Shown: in pieces, positions 25,352-34,195 of the stretch | Layout of the letters: every line of letters begins with the position of its first letter | Position numbering within the stretch: position 1 is the first letter of the stretch | Assembly (NCBI GenBank): GCA_943788495.1 | Contig: CALSQO010000002.1 | Coordinates: forward strand, 620,001-684,000 | Reading direction: 5' to 3' | DNA: 64,000 nt | Source of the DNA: UA16 sp905478895 | Lineage (GTDB): Bacteria; Bacteroidota; Bacteroidia; Flavobacteriales_D; Sanyastnellaceae | Notes under the pieces: generated by a model | What the model was told of the DNA's origin: nothing | Seen by the model: the letters and a program-made list of their open reading frames with translations, nothing else | Database searches by the model: none | Position numbers and translations under genes: made by a program

Positions 25352-28300
25352 ATGATTCGCGCTATTGATTGGATGAAACGAAAAGAAACGCACTTGGCAT
25401 CGAAGCATGCAGTTGTTGTTTTGTTTCTTTTGACGTGGTCCAGCTGCTTGTTTGCTCAACCGGTGATCAATGAGGATACGTTGTCCGTTGAAAACCTTGT
25501 GAATGAGGTGCTGCTTGGCGGCAACTTGCAAGCAACGAACATCACCTATCAAGGATTGCCGGATCAGTTTGGACTGCTGACGGGTGGACAAAATGTCTAC
25601 GGATTTGACGAGGGCATAGTCTTAAGTACCAACTCGGCTGGGGCAGGTGCGGATTGCTCGGAAATCGGAGCAAATGAGTTGAGCACTTCCCAACAATGGA
25701 ATCCTCTTGTTGACCCTGAAATCTGGGGTTTGATTGAGGACTTGACGCCGGCCGGTGTTCTCCAACTTGCCCATGATGCGGCAATCCTCGAGTTCGATAT
25801 TCAGCCTGTAACGGATGATTTGGAATTTCGTTTTGTCTTTGCGACCAACGAGTCTGTGCCATTTGAAGATCCGATTCGTTTTGATTTATTTGCCTTGTTT
25901 GTCAGTGGACCCGGCATTGCAGGGCCTTTTGCTAATGGAGCTGAAAATTTAGCCTTGCTACCATCGGGTGAAGTACTGTCAAATAAGGCATCGGGATTGG
26001 CCATGACGGGGAATACACCGTTTTCAGAAGAAGGCTGTTGGGATTTTTATACCGTTCCCATTGAAGCGCATTCCGATGTTATTTGCGGCGAATCGTACCA
26101 TGTGAAAATGGTGGTCATTGAAGCCCAAGATCCAACAGAAAATTCCGCAGTGTTGTTTGAGCGGGGAAATATGGAATCGGATGATTTGATCGGAATTGAT
26201 TGGCTCATGGATTGGCAAACGGTCGATTCACCTATTCTGTATGAAGGATGTGGGGAGGGGCAACTGGTATTCACCCGCCCGACGAATGCCGGTTTGGGGT
26301 TGTTGGAACTGCAGGTGCTTTATTCAAATGGAACCGATGGAACAGCTGATTTAACCGACGTTTCTTTTTCAACGGCATTGCCTGAACTTTTGGTTTTTCC
26401 ACCCGGAGTGAATCAAGTCATTTGGAATGTACAAGGCGTCAGTGATGCCAATGCTGCCGAAGGAGTAGAGTCGTTGATCTTGGAATTCATCCACACCGAT
26501 GCGTGTGCCTCGGGTTCGGCTTCGTCCTTTTTTACCATCTCGATTGCCGATTCGCCTGATCCGCTGCAATTAGCATCTGAGAATTCTGCCATTTGCGAGG
26601 GCGAAGGAATCCTCTTGGAGCCGGATGTCTCCGGTGGTGCGGGCAATTACCAATTTGAATGGTGCAATGGGTCAACAGAATCAACTTACGAATGGTTTCC
26701 GGCCACGTCGGGTGCTTGTTTGCTGACGGTCACGGATACCTGCGGTGTGGCTGATGCTCAAACCTTATTTGATGTTACAGTCTACCCGGTACCTGAAATA
26801 TCAGCAGGATCAGACGAATTGCTCTGTCCAGGTCAACTGATGTTGGACGGGGCCTTTCTCAATCTTCAACCGGCATTTTGCCCGAGCGAAGCGGGGGATT
26901 ACAGTCACTGTTATGAGGATTTGGTGGACTTCACGCAAACCCACTGCCCTGATGCACAAGGCACTTACATGGAGCTTACGTTCACGGATGGCGATTTTAG
27001 TTTTGGCGATTACGTTCAGGTTTTTGATGGAATCGATATCCAGGCACCCGAGCTCGATCCGTTTGCGGGTGGTTTTCTGCTTGTCCCGGGTGGCGAAAGT
27101 GTTGCCGGGACAAGTTTTCAAGCCACGAACCCGTCAGGATGCCTCACGGTGCTCTTTTCTTCAACGAACAATAGCAATAGCTGCGCGACTGGACAAAATA
27201 ATCCCATTGATTACACCATTGCGTGCAACAATTTATCGGGTTGGGAACTCCAATGGTCTCCCGGAATCAGCCTGTCGGATTCCACCATTCTTCAGCCCCT
27301 GATCGATCTGCAATCAGCACTGGCATTGGAGCTCAGTGTGACGATGGCTGGCGCTCCTTTTTGTGCGAGTTCAGATTCGGTTTACATCGCTCCTTCATTT
27401 GATGCTGTGGTTGGAGGAGTGAATCCGACCTGTTTCGATCCGGACGGTGAAATCACATTGGCGATCACACCGATTGGCAGCGCAGGCCCGTGGGATGTTG
27501 CTGTGACATCCTCTGCAGGAGTGCTGTTTTCTGAAACGACAAGCGATCTCTCATTTACGTTCAACGGGTTGTACGCTGACACGTATGAGATCAGTGTGTC
27601 AGATGCGCATTGCACTTTTGAAGAAACCATCACGTTGTTGGCGCAACCGGAAGTGACCATTTCTTTGGAAGCGGATACGACCATCTGTTTGGGAGGTGCG
27701 GCAATATTGGAAGCGACACCTTCTTATAATGAACCCAATTTGCAGTGGGTTTGGAGCAATGGTTTCCCGGGAACAATCCAGTCGGTCAGTCCGATGGAAA
27801 CGACGACGTATAGTGTCTATGCATCCTTGTTTCCAGGATGCAATACGGATACGTGGGAGGTTACTGTTTCCGTGCGCGATTCCCTTGCATTCGCACTGCC
27901 TTCCGATGCGAACTTGTGCATCGGAGATAGTTTGCTCTTGTTAGCATCAGGATTGACAGGAGGGCTCGAGCCGTATGTGTTGGATTGGGACTCCAATTCG
28001 CCGGCAGAGGAATTGCTTGATGACACCCTCATGCAATGGGTTGCCCCTTCGGTGCCAACTCAGTTTTGTCTGACCATGGCAGACGCTTGCGAAACTCCCA
28101 GTTTCACGGAATGCGTGGAGATTTATGTGCCCAATGATGAGGCGGCAGACTTTGAGTCAAGCGTCATTAGCGGTTGCTTTCCACTCGTTGTGGAGTTCAC
28201 AGGAACGGCACAGAATCCGGGCCAAATTGCATCGGAAGAATGGCTTTTTGGAGACGGCTTAAGCTCCGCGGATATTCAAATGACAAGCCACGCTTACATC

Positions 28301-28933
28301 GACGTTGGTTTGTACAGCGTGGAGCATACCATTACCACAATTTACGGGTGCACTTTTTCGGTGCTTATGGAGGATTTGATTCGCGTGAGCCCATGGCCCG
28401 TGGCTGAATTTGCCGCTTCACCTTGGGAGCAAACTCTTCCGGATCGTAGGGTAGAGTTCTTGAATTATAGCTTAGGTGCGTTGACCTACGAGTGGCAGTT
28501 TGACTTCTTGGATACTTCCTACGAATTTGGTCCGGAGTATTATTTCCCGGACGATGCGGGCGGCGTGTATGATATCACCCTCGTCGCGACGAATGAATGG
28601 GGCTGTTCGGATAGCATCTCTCATCCCTTGTGGATCATTGACGATTTTGTGATGTACGTTCCAAACGTCTTCACGCCTGACAACGACGGAGTCAATGACG
28701 CTTGGCAGGTGATTGGACGTGATGTAGACCCTGCTGATTATGCCCTGGTGATTCATGATCGCTGGGGAGAGGAGGTCTTCACTTCCAATAACATTGACGA
28801 CGCATGGTTGGGGAATCATCAGGGAGGTACGCATTATGCGGCCAACGGGGTGTATTTCTACACCATTATCGCAAGAAGTCTGAGTACTGCGGTGCGCCAT
28901 GAGTTGAATGGGCACATCAATTTGTTGCGTTAA
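25352..28933 (+). CDS. Giant secreted protein with choice-of-anchor-L, CUB-like and PKD domains and type B sorting tail
   Basis: 1193 residues with a signal peptide (ends LFAQP). The N-terminal domain (LSVENLVNEVLLGGNLQATNITYQG...FDEGIVLSTN, about 35-240) is the choice-of-anchor-L type. A CUB-like region spans about 505-625. Ig/SprB-like repeats follow. A PKD domain (WLFGDGLSSAD...YSVEHTITTIYGC) lies near residue 960. The end is the gliding-motility C-terminal domain (VPNVFTPDNDGVND...RWGEEVF...NGVYFYTI), a type B type IX secretion signal. It is probably a surface adhesin. ATG 25373 is an alternative start. Unlike the other secreted giants here it has no dockerin-like tail. Confidence 0.9.
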   Translation: MIRAIDWMKRKETHLASKHAVVVLFLLTWSSCLFAQPVINEDTLSVENLVNEVLLGGNLQATNITYQGLPDQFGLLTGGQNVYGFDEGIVLSTNSAGAGADCSEIGANELSTSQQWNPLVDPEIWGLIEDLTPAGVLQLAHDAAILEFDIQPVTDDLEFRFVFATNESVPFEDPIRFDLFALFVSGPGIAGPFANGAENLALLPSGEVLSNKASGLAMTGNTPFSEEGCWDFYTVPIEAHSDVICGESYHVKMVVIEAQDPTENSAVLFERGNMESDDLIGIDWLMDWQTVDSPILYEGCGEGQLVFTRPTNAGLGLLELQVLYSNGTDGTADLTDVSFSTALPELLVFPPGVNQVIWNVQGVSDANAAEGVESLILEFIHTDACASGSASSFFTISIADSPDPLQLASENSAICEGEGILLEPDVSGGAGNYQFEWCNGSTESTYEWFPATSGACLLTVTDTCGVADAQTLFDVTVYPVPEISAGSDELLCPGQLMLDGAFLNLQPAFCPSEAGDYSHCYEDLVDFTQTHCPDAQGTYMELTFTDGDFSFGDYVQVFDGIDIQAPELDPFAGGFLLVPGGESVAGTSFQATNPSGCLTVLFSSTNNSNSCATGQNNPIDYTIACNNLSGWELQWSPGISLSDSTILQPLIDLQSALALELSVTMAGAPFCASSDSVYIAPSFDAVVGGVNPTCFDPDGEITLAITPIGSAGPWDVAVTSSAGVLFSETTSDLSFTFNGLYADTYEISVSDAHCTFEETITLLAQPEVTISLEADTTICLGGAAILEATPSYNEPNLQWVWSNGFPGTIQSVSPMETTTYSVYASLFPGCNTDTWEVTVSVRDSLAFALPSDANLCIGDSLLLLASGLTGGLEPYVLDWDSNSPAEELLDDTLMQWVAPSVPTQFCLTMADACETPSFTECVEIYVPNDEAADFESSVISGCFPLVVEFTGTAQNPGQIASEEWLFGDGLSSADIQMTSHAYIDVGLYSVEHTITTIYGCTFSVLMEDLIRVSPWPVAEFAASPWEQTLPDRRVEFLNYSLGALTYEWQFDFLDTSYEFGPEYYFPDDAGGVYDITLVATNEWGCSDSISHPLWIIDDFVMYVPNVFTPDNDGVNDAWQVIGRDVDPADYALVIHDRWGEEVFTSNNIDDAWLGNHQGGTHYAANGVYFYTIIARSLSTAVRHELNGHINLLR

Positions 28934-28939
28934 GCAGCC

Positions 28940-30199
28940 TCAAGCGAGGAAGTACAACCCACTGAATCCGGTCAAAAAAGCCAAGCCAAGCCATGACAAG
29001 GCAATCATCCATTTCGGAGGCTTTGCATCCGCTGGAAATTCTTTGCGCGTGACCAGGTAGAGGTTGGCTCCAGCGACGAGTGGGGCCACAAGAAAGCTCA
29101 GAGTCGTGGCAATATCCACCAAAACACGAATGTCACTCGGGAACAAGAGAATCAAGCTGAGCGCTCCAATGGCGACCAAAACCAAACTCCACCGCTCGTG
29201 CCGAAGGTTGTTCGATGCGGGAGTGGGCTGGAGTGTCGCGAGGGAGCGGGCGAGTGATCGTGCGTAACCATCCAAGCAAGCGATGCAGGTGCCAAGCATT
29301 GCTGAAAATGCTGCCGTGGCGATGATCCACCAACTCCATGAGCCAATGGCTTCCGTATACAATTGCACCACGCCAGAAGCGAACGCAGCCGTTCCTTCTG
29401 GAAATTCAACGCGATTGGCATAAAATAATAACGCCCCCAATCCCAAGAACATCAGGGCCAACACAGCGGAGAAAATAAATCCAATATTGAACTCCCTGAT
29501 TGTGTCTTTCAATGGCGGGTGGTAGCCGGTTTGCTTGATGCGTTCCAGGGTCCAAATGCTGTTCCACGTACTCAGGTCTACTGCTGTTGGCATCCAACCC
29601 ATTAATGCAATGAGAAATGCCAAGCCCGCGCCGGACCACGGGGTGAAATCAGTCGGTGCTGCAGGGACAGCGGAAAGGGGAGTGTGGGCCAAAGCCGCAA
29701 TGAATGCGCCTGCAGTGCTAATGAGCAGCACGGCCGCAATTACCTTGATCAAGGAATCGAGGGCGCCGTATTTGCCCAGCACCAATACCACCGTGGAAAT
29801 TAGGAAAACGATCACTGCTACATAAGGCGTGGCGTTCATTCCAGTTGCATTCGAGATATTGAACAGATTATCCAAAAAGGAGGCGGTCACGATGCCGATG
29901 GCACCCATTACGAAGAAGCACGTGCTGATGGTGATGGCGAGGTACAACCAAGCGGCCCACTTGCCCATCGATCGGTATCCTTCGATGAGGGATTCGCCTG
30001 TGGCGTTGGCATAGCGGCTTCCAAATTCAAAAAAGGGATATTTCGCCACGTTGGCCGCGACAACGGCCCAAACCAAACCGAATCCCACCAGCGCTCCAGC
30101 GCGCGTCGATTGCACCAAATGACTCACACCAATGGCCGTGGATGCAAAAAGGATGCCCGGTCCAATGACCTGCATCCAGTTTCCTTTTTGTGCACTCAT
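28940..30199 (-). CDS. Nramp-like transporter lacking the DPGN motif
   Basis: 419 residues with about eleven membrane helices and the LeuT/Nramp fold. Helix 1 reads GPGILFASTAIGVSHLVQST: the Nramp opening GPG is kept, but the metal-binding DPGN is replaced by GVSH. Helix 6 (ALMGWMPTAVDLSTW) lacks the usual MPH. This is the divergent Nramp-like subfamily of Bacteroidota, for which manganese or iron transport should not be assumed. Its ATG overlaps the stop of a 57-codon gene upstream (ATGA), so the two are translationally coupled. Confidence 0.82.
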   Translation of the reverse strand: MSAQKGNWMQVIGPGILFASTAIGVSHLVQSTRAGALVGFGLVWAVVAANVAKYPFFEFGSRYANATGESLIEGYRSMGKWAAWLYLAITISTCFFVMGAIGIVTASFLDNLFNISNATGMNATPYVAVIVFLISTVVLVLGKYGALDSLIKVIAAVLLISTAGAFIAALAHTPLSAVPAAPTDFTPWSGAGLAFLIALMGWMPTAVDLSTWNSIWTLERIKQTGYHPPLKDTIREFNIGFIFSAVLALMFLGLGALLFYANRVEFPEGTAAFASGVVQLYTEAIGSWSWWIIATAAFSAMLGTCIACLDGYARSLARSLATLQPTPASNNLRHERWSLVLVAIGALSLILLFPSDIRVLVDIATTLSFLVAPLVAGANLYLVTRKEFPADAKPPKWMIALSWLGLAFLTGFSGLYFLA

Positions 30200-30369
30200 G
30201 ATGGTCGCTCCTGTTGCTGGGCATCAAGGTAACGGTAGGTCACCCACATCTTCCACCCCACAAGTGCTTGTTCCCACTTCTTGAGTTGGGTCAAGTCTTG
30301 TCTCTTTGAGAATCGAGGCAATAACAGCCGATTCAACTGACTTAAAATGGCGAAAACAATTCGATTCAT
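30196..30369 (-). CDS. Small basic protein (57 aa) upstream of the Nramp-like gene
   Basis: Translation of minus strand 30369-30196 gives 57 residues: MNRIVFAILSQLNRLLLPRF, then SKRQDLTQLKKWEQALVGWK, then a segment MWVTYRYLD and a polar tail. An amphipathic N-terminal helix, LLPRFSK and GWKxWVT resemble a small Bacteroidota family I recall as 'Lys-rich, ...LPSYSKK..., IIGWRxxVT', often misnamed SsrA-binding protein in databases. The stop overlaps the transporter start, and TACCTTGA upstream (minus, near 30399) may be its -7 box. Coding status rests on the coupling and the recalled family. Confidence 0.65.
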   Translation of the reverse strand: MNRIVFAILSQLNRLLLPRFSKRQDLTQLKKWEQALVGWKMWVTYRYLDAQQQERPS

Positions 30370-30447
30370 GCCCTTGGCCTTGTGGTTTGCGGGTCAAGGT
30401 AAGAAAATCAAGAGCGGCTGCGCAATCCCGTTGAGGAAGCAATCCGA

Positions 30448-30984
30448 TTACTTCTTCTCACCAACAAACCAATCTTCCTTGTACTTGAAGAGCACATTGA
30501 AGGTGGTAAGGGAGCCGTAAATCTTCGTGATGTATTGCTGCAAATCGATCTTGTCCGAGTCGACTAATTTTTCGTGCGCATTGATTTTTGCCTCCAAAAC
30601 GCGCAGCCGATCGCGGGTCATCACAATCTTGTGAAAGAAGGTGTCGACCGGAATTTCCTTGGCTTTCAATCCGTCATCTGCCGGCTGGATGATGAGGTTT
30701 CCCCCGTCCCAGCGGTCACTGATTTCAACATTCTCGGGACGTTCTTCACCACGAATGCGGTCGGTGAAATCTCCTAACACGTGTTCCATAGCCGTCATGA
30801 TGTCACTGACATCGGGTTGGCTCATGTCTTCTGCGGCCTCGATCACTTCGAGTCCTTCAAATTCTTTCGCAATGGATTTTTCACCAACGTCCCGAAAGTA
30901 GATTCGCCAGAAATCGCCGTCGGTTCCAAATATAACCCCTTCCTTGTGGGTTGGATGCATCACTTTAGCGCCTATTCCTAACAT
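30448..30984 (-). CDS. Conserved hypothetical protein with SH3/KOW-like N-terminus
   Basis: 178 residues. The first 50 (MLGIGAKVMHPTHKEGVIFG...WRIYFRDVGEKSIAKEFEGL) look like a small beta-barrel of the SH3/CarD-like kind; the rest is helical (FFHKIVMTRDRLRVLEAKIN...KIDLQQYITKIYGSLTTFNVLF). Cytoplasmic, no signal. I recall similar proteins across Bacteroidota without assigned function. It lies upstream of the 57-aa and Nramp-like genes in the same direction. Confidence 0.7.
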   Translation of the reverse strand: MLGIGAKVMHPTHKEGVIFGTDGDFWRIYFRDVGEKSIAKEFEGLEVIEAAEDMSQPDVSDIMTAMEHVLGDFTDRIRGEERPENVEISDRWDGGNLIIQPADDGLKAKEIPVDTFFHKIVMTRDRLRVLEAKINAHEKLVDSDKIDLQQYITKIYGSLTTFNVLFKYKEDWFVGEKK

Positions 30985-31025
30985 GTCAATTGTTTTGCAC
31001 TCTATAACGATACATGGATGCGCAA

Positions 31026-31104
31026 GGTTTCAGTCCGGCGCACCGCATTGCATTGTTCATTTTTCCATAGCCCATTGTGGGGATTATTGAAACCGGGGTG
31101 CGCC
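31026..31104. other. Two interleaved inverted repeats in a divergent intergenic region
   Basis: GGTTTCA (31026-31032) is complementary to TGAAACC (31088-31094), and GGCGCACC (31037-31044) to GGTGCGCC (31097-31104). The order A-B-A'-B' is that of a pseudoknot, or of two spaced operator half-sites. The 151-base gap between 30984 and 31136 holds no ORF. Confidence 0.4.
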
Positions 31105-31135
31105 GAAACACCCTCAATTACTCGGATATTGCATC

Positions 31136-31945
31136 ATGCAATTTAGGCGTAGGAAATACCGCTGGGATCGAATCACCCTTGTAGGCGGAACATTCATGCT
31201 CTTGATTTTTTCGCTCGCGGCGTGGATCTCACCGGACTCGGCTTCTGCGGATGAGGGGTTGGCCTTGCAGCATCCGCTCGCAGTGCTTCCCGTGGAAGAG
31301 AATCAGGCGCAAGTTTCTTCATCTCCGGCTCCGTCATCGGATTCAGCGATTCGGCCGGAGCCTGCTGCTGCATCAACTTCGGACAATGAAGAAGTAAAGC
31401 CTTGCAGTTGCAATCGCCATGTGCTCAAGTTGCCCAAAAACCCATATACCGACCACCAAGTGGCCGCGCGGAATCTTCCCAATAGCTTTTTTGTCAAAGA
31501 CAAGGGTGAAATGGAAGCTGGGAAAAGAAGAGGGGACTTGGTGCCCGTGCACGACGGCCGAGGGTATCACATTACAGCCCTCTCGCACAGCTATCCGGTC
31601 TTGTTGCCTGAAGTACAAGCATTGCTCGCTGAAATGGGGAATGCGTTCGCAGATGAACTTGAAGGCACGGGAAGTGAAGGTACCCGGTTTCGCGTGACGA
31701 GTTTGACCCGCACAGAGCGACAACAGGCGCGATTGGGGAGACGCAATTACAACGCATTTCATGGGACATCGACCCATAGCTATGGCGCCTCATTTGACAT
31801 CGCATACACCGACCGCCCAAGCAACGATTCGGATTGTTCAGCACCAACACGCGCGATGCAAAATGTCTTGCGCAGTTTTCAGAAGAAGGGGCGCATCTTG
31901 GTTATTCCAGAAAAGAGCTGCATGCACATTACATTGCGTCGATGA
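31136..31945 (+). CDS. DUF5715-family, peptidase M15-like exported protein
   Basis: 269 residues. One N-terminal membrane segment (ITLVGGTFMLLIFSLAAWI), a low-complexity Ser/Ala/Glu linker, then the DUF5715 domain. RVTSLTRTERQQARL, HGTSTHSYGASFDIAY and CMHITL supply the HxxGxxxD and C-terminal His pattern of D-Ala-D-Ala carboxypeptidase-like zinc enzymes. A peptidoglycan-trimming role in the periplasm is inferred. It is followed by a strong terminator. Confidence 0.82.
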   Translation: MQFRRRKYRWDRITLVGGTFMLLIFSLAAWISPDSASADEGLALQHPLAVLPVEENQAQVSSSPAPSSDSAIRPEPAAASTSDNEEVKPCSCNRHVLKLPKNPYTDHQVAARNLPNSFFVKDKGEMEAGKRRGDLVPVHDGRGYHITALSHSYPVLLPEVQALLAEMGNAFADELEGTGSEGTRFRVTSLTRTERQQARLGRRNYNAFHGTSTHSYGASFDIAYTDRPSNDSDCSAPTRAMQNVLRSFQKKGRILVIPEKSCMHITLRR

Positions 31946-31984
31946 CCTCTTCGGTCCAGCAATGACGCGATTGTAAAAGCATTG

Positions 31985-32016
31985 AAAAAGGCGCCCCTAA
32001 ATGGAGCGCCTTTTTT
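31985..32016. terminator. Bidirectional terminator between 31136-31945 and lpdA
   Basis: AAAAAGGCGC and GCGCCTTTTTT form a long stem with a T-run on the plus strand and, by symmetry, on the minus strand. It serves both convergent genes. Confidence 0.85.
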
Positions 32017-32035
32017 GCATTGGTGCTTATGAAGC

Positions 32036-33424
32036 TCAGAGGTGGATCACCTCGTCATAGGCCGCAGCAGCCGCTTCCATGACGGCTTCGCTGAGCGTCG
32101 GGTGCGGGTGAATGGTCTTGATGAGTTCATGACCGGTGGTCTCAAGTTTTCGCAGAGCAACCAATTCGGCAACCATCTCTGTCACATTTGCTCCGATCAT
32201 GTGCCCGCCAAGTAGTTCCCCGTATTTGGCATCGAAGATGAGCTTGACAAACCCGTCTTTGTGTCCCGAAGCACTCGCTTTTCCAGATGCCGAGAATGGG
32301 AATTTGCCTACTTTGATGTCGTGTCCGGCATCTTTGGCCTGAGCCTCTGTCATCCCCACACTGGCAACTTCAGGGAAGCAATAGGTGCAACCCGGGATGT
32401 TCCCGTAGTCAATGGGTTCAGGTGAATGGCCTGCAATCTTCTCTACACATGTGATCCCTTCTGCAGAAGCGACGTGCGCCAGGGCTGGACCTGGAACGCA
32501 ATCTCCGATGGCGTAGTAACCAGGAATGTTGCTGGCATAAAAGTCGTCCACCATGATTTTGCCGCCGTCGACGGCAATGCCCACATCTTCGAGGCCGATG
32601 TTTTCAATGTTCGAAATCACCCCTGCAGCGCTCAATACCACGTCGCATTTTAGTTTCTCTTCACCTTTCTTGGTTTTGACCGTGACCGTTTGTTCGCCTC
32701 CCTTTGATTTGACATCCAAAACTTCAGAGGAGGTCATCACTTTGATCCCCGATTTTTTGAAGCTCTTTTCCAGTTGCTTGCTGACATCGGCATCTTCCAC
32801 GGGTAGAATGCGATTTTGGTACTCGACAACGGTCACTTCCGTGCCGATAGCATTGTAGAAATAAGCAAACTCAGCGCCAATCGCACCGGATCCTACGACC
32901 ACCAATCGTTTGGGCTGCTTCTCCAATGTCATCGCCTCGCGGTATCCGATGATGTTTTTCCCATCCTGCGGGATGGAGGGCAAGTGGCGGCTGCGCGCAC
33001 CTGTCGCGATGATGATGTGACCAGCGGAAACCGTTTGGACGGTGCCATCGGCAGCGGTCACCTCCACTTGTTTGCCGGGGAGCAACTTGCCGTTGCCCAT
33101 GATCACATCAATCTTATTTTTCTTCATGAGGAACTGAACGCCCTTTGACATGCCGTCGGCGACGCCTCGGCTTCGGGCCACCATTCCTTTGAAATCCGCC
33201 TTTGGACTCGCCACAGAGATTCCATAATCTTCCGCATGCTCAATGTATTCAAATACATTGGCGCTTTTGAGCAGGGCTTTCGTGGGAATGCAACCCCAGT
33301 TGAGGCAAATGCCTCCCAATGCTTCTCGCTCAATGACGGCAGTTTTCAAGCCGAGTTGACTGGCTCGAATCGCAGTAACATAGCCTCCAGGGCCGCTTCC
33401 AAGAACAATTACGTCGTACTTCAT
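32036..33424 (-). CDS. lpdA: Dihydrolipoyl dehydrogenase
   Basis: 462 residues. The E3 flavoenzyme of pyruvate, 2-oxoglutarate and branched-chain oxo-acid dehydrogenase complexes; it reoxidises dihydrolipoamide with NAD. FAD motif GSGPGG, redox-active pair in GGICLNWGCIPTKALL (Cys-x4-Cys), NAD motif VVGSGAIGAEFA, and C-terminal catalytic HPHPTLSEAV. It is divergent from adk, with 192 ORF-less bases between. Confidence 0.96.
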   Translation of the reverse strand: MKYDVIVLGSGPGGYVTAIRASQLGLKTAVIEREALGGICLNWGCIPTKALLKSANVFEYIEHAEDYGISVASPKADFKGMVARSRGVADGMSKGVQFLMKKNKIDVIMGNGKLLPGKQVEVTAADGTVQTVSAGHIIIATGARSRHLPSIPQDGKNIIGYREAMTLEKQPKRLVVVGSGAIGAEFAYFYNAIGTEVTVVEYQNRILPVEDADVSKQLEKSFKKSGIKVMTSSEVLDVKSKGGEQTVTVKTKKGEEKLKCDVVLSAAGVISNIENIGLEDVGIAVDGGKIMVDDFYASNIPGYYAIGDCVPGPALAHVASAEGITCVEKIAGHSPEPIDYGNIPGCTYCFPEVASVGMTEAQAKDAGHDIKVGKFPFSASGKASASGHKDGFVKLIFDAKYGELLGGHMIGANVTEMVAELVALRKLETTGHELIKTIHPHPTLSEAVMEAAAAAYDEVIHL

Positions 33425-33546
33425 GAATTTGCTTCAATGCTCCTTACTGAGAAGGAAGTGCTAGTTGATTTTCGCCGCGAAGTTAACGCATCCAATCGTT
33501 TCATGGATGCATCGGGTGCAAGGTGTGAGGTTCTGTTTTCATGCAG

Positions 33547-33554
33547 TACCTTTG
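33547..33554 (+). promoter_or_regulatory. Candidate -7 element for adk
   Basis: TACCTTTG matches TAnnTTTG, 62 bases before ATG 33617. It would give an adk-obgE-psuG message with a leader of about 55 bases. Confidence 0.45.
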
Positions 33555-33616
33555 CCCATCTGAACCGCGGGCTTATAGCTGCGGTCGAAAGCCTATCGTT
33601 CGCGAAGAAAAAGATT

Positions 33617-34186
33617 ATGCTAAACATTGTTTTATTTGGCCCTCCGGGCGCAGGAAAGGGAACGCAAAGTGTCCATCTCGTTCAGTCCTACGGACTGGTT
33701 CACTTAAGTACGGGAGACATTTTCAGGTCCAACATAAAGGGAAACACGGAGCTGGGACAAATGGCGAAGTCATACATGGATCAGGGGCAGCTGGTTCCCG
33801 ATGACGTGACGATTAAGATGCTCGAATCTGAGGTGGACAAACACCCGGACGCCAAGGGATTTATTTTTGACGGCTTCCCAAGGACATCGGCGCAAGCCGA
33901 AGCCTTGGATGCATTTTTGGATGCGAGAAAAACGCCAGTGACCTGCATGTTGGCGTTGGAAGTAGAAGAGGAGGAGTTGAAGAAACGATTGCTAGCAAGG
34001 GCCGAAACCAGCGGTAGACCGGACGATGCGGACCCGGCGGTCATTCAAAAACGCATCGGTGTATACAAGGCCGAGACCGCTCCGGTGGCCGGTCATTATG
34101 CGTTGCAAGGCAAGTTCACAGGTGTGGATGGCATCGGAACGGTGGAGGAGATTTTGGAACGACTGAAAGCGGCCATTGCCCAGTGA
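33617..34186 (+). CDS. adk: Adenylate kinase
   Basis: 189 residues from ATG 33617 (MLNIVLFGPPGAGKGTQ, Walker A at the N-terminus). It interconverts AMP + ATP and 2 ADP. FDGFPRTSAQAEAL binds AMP; the short LID form is seen (ETSGRPDDADPAVIQKRI), with no zinc Cys. The frame is open to 33236 but overlaps lpdA, so the longer start is rejected. obgE follows after nine bases. Confidence 0.96.
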   Translation: MLNIVLFGPPGAGKGTQSVHLVQSYGLVHLSTGDIFRSNIKGNTELGQMAKSYMDQGQLVPDDVTIKMLESEVDKHPDAKGFIFDGFPRTSAQAEALDAFLDARKTPVTCMLALEVEEEELKKRLLARAETSGRPDDADPAVIQKRIGVYKAETAPVAGHYALQGKFTGVDGIGTVEEILERLKAAIAQ

Positions 34187-34195
34187 CCTTGCGCC

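Noticed and set aside
30224..30442. 72-codon minus-strand frame in the Nramp upstream region
   Set aside because: The other frame on the same strand (30369-30196) gives a family-like protein coupled to the transporter; this one does not.
33236..33616. N-terminal extension of adk
   Set aside because: It overlaps lpdA on the other strand, and the Walker A motif of Adk belongs at the N-terminus.
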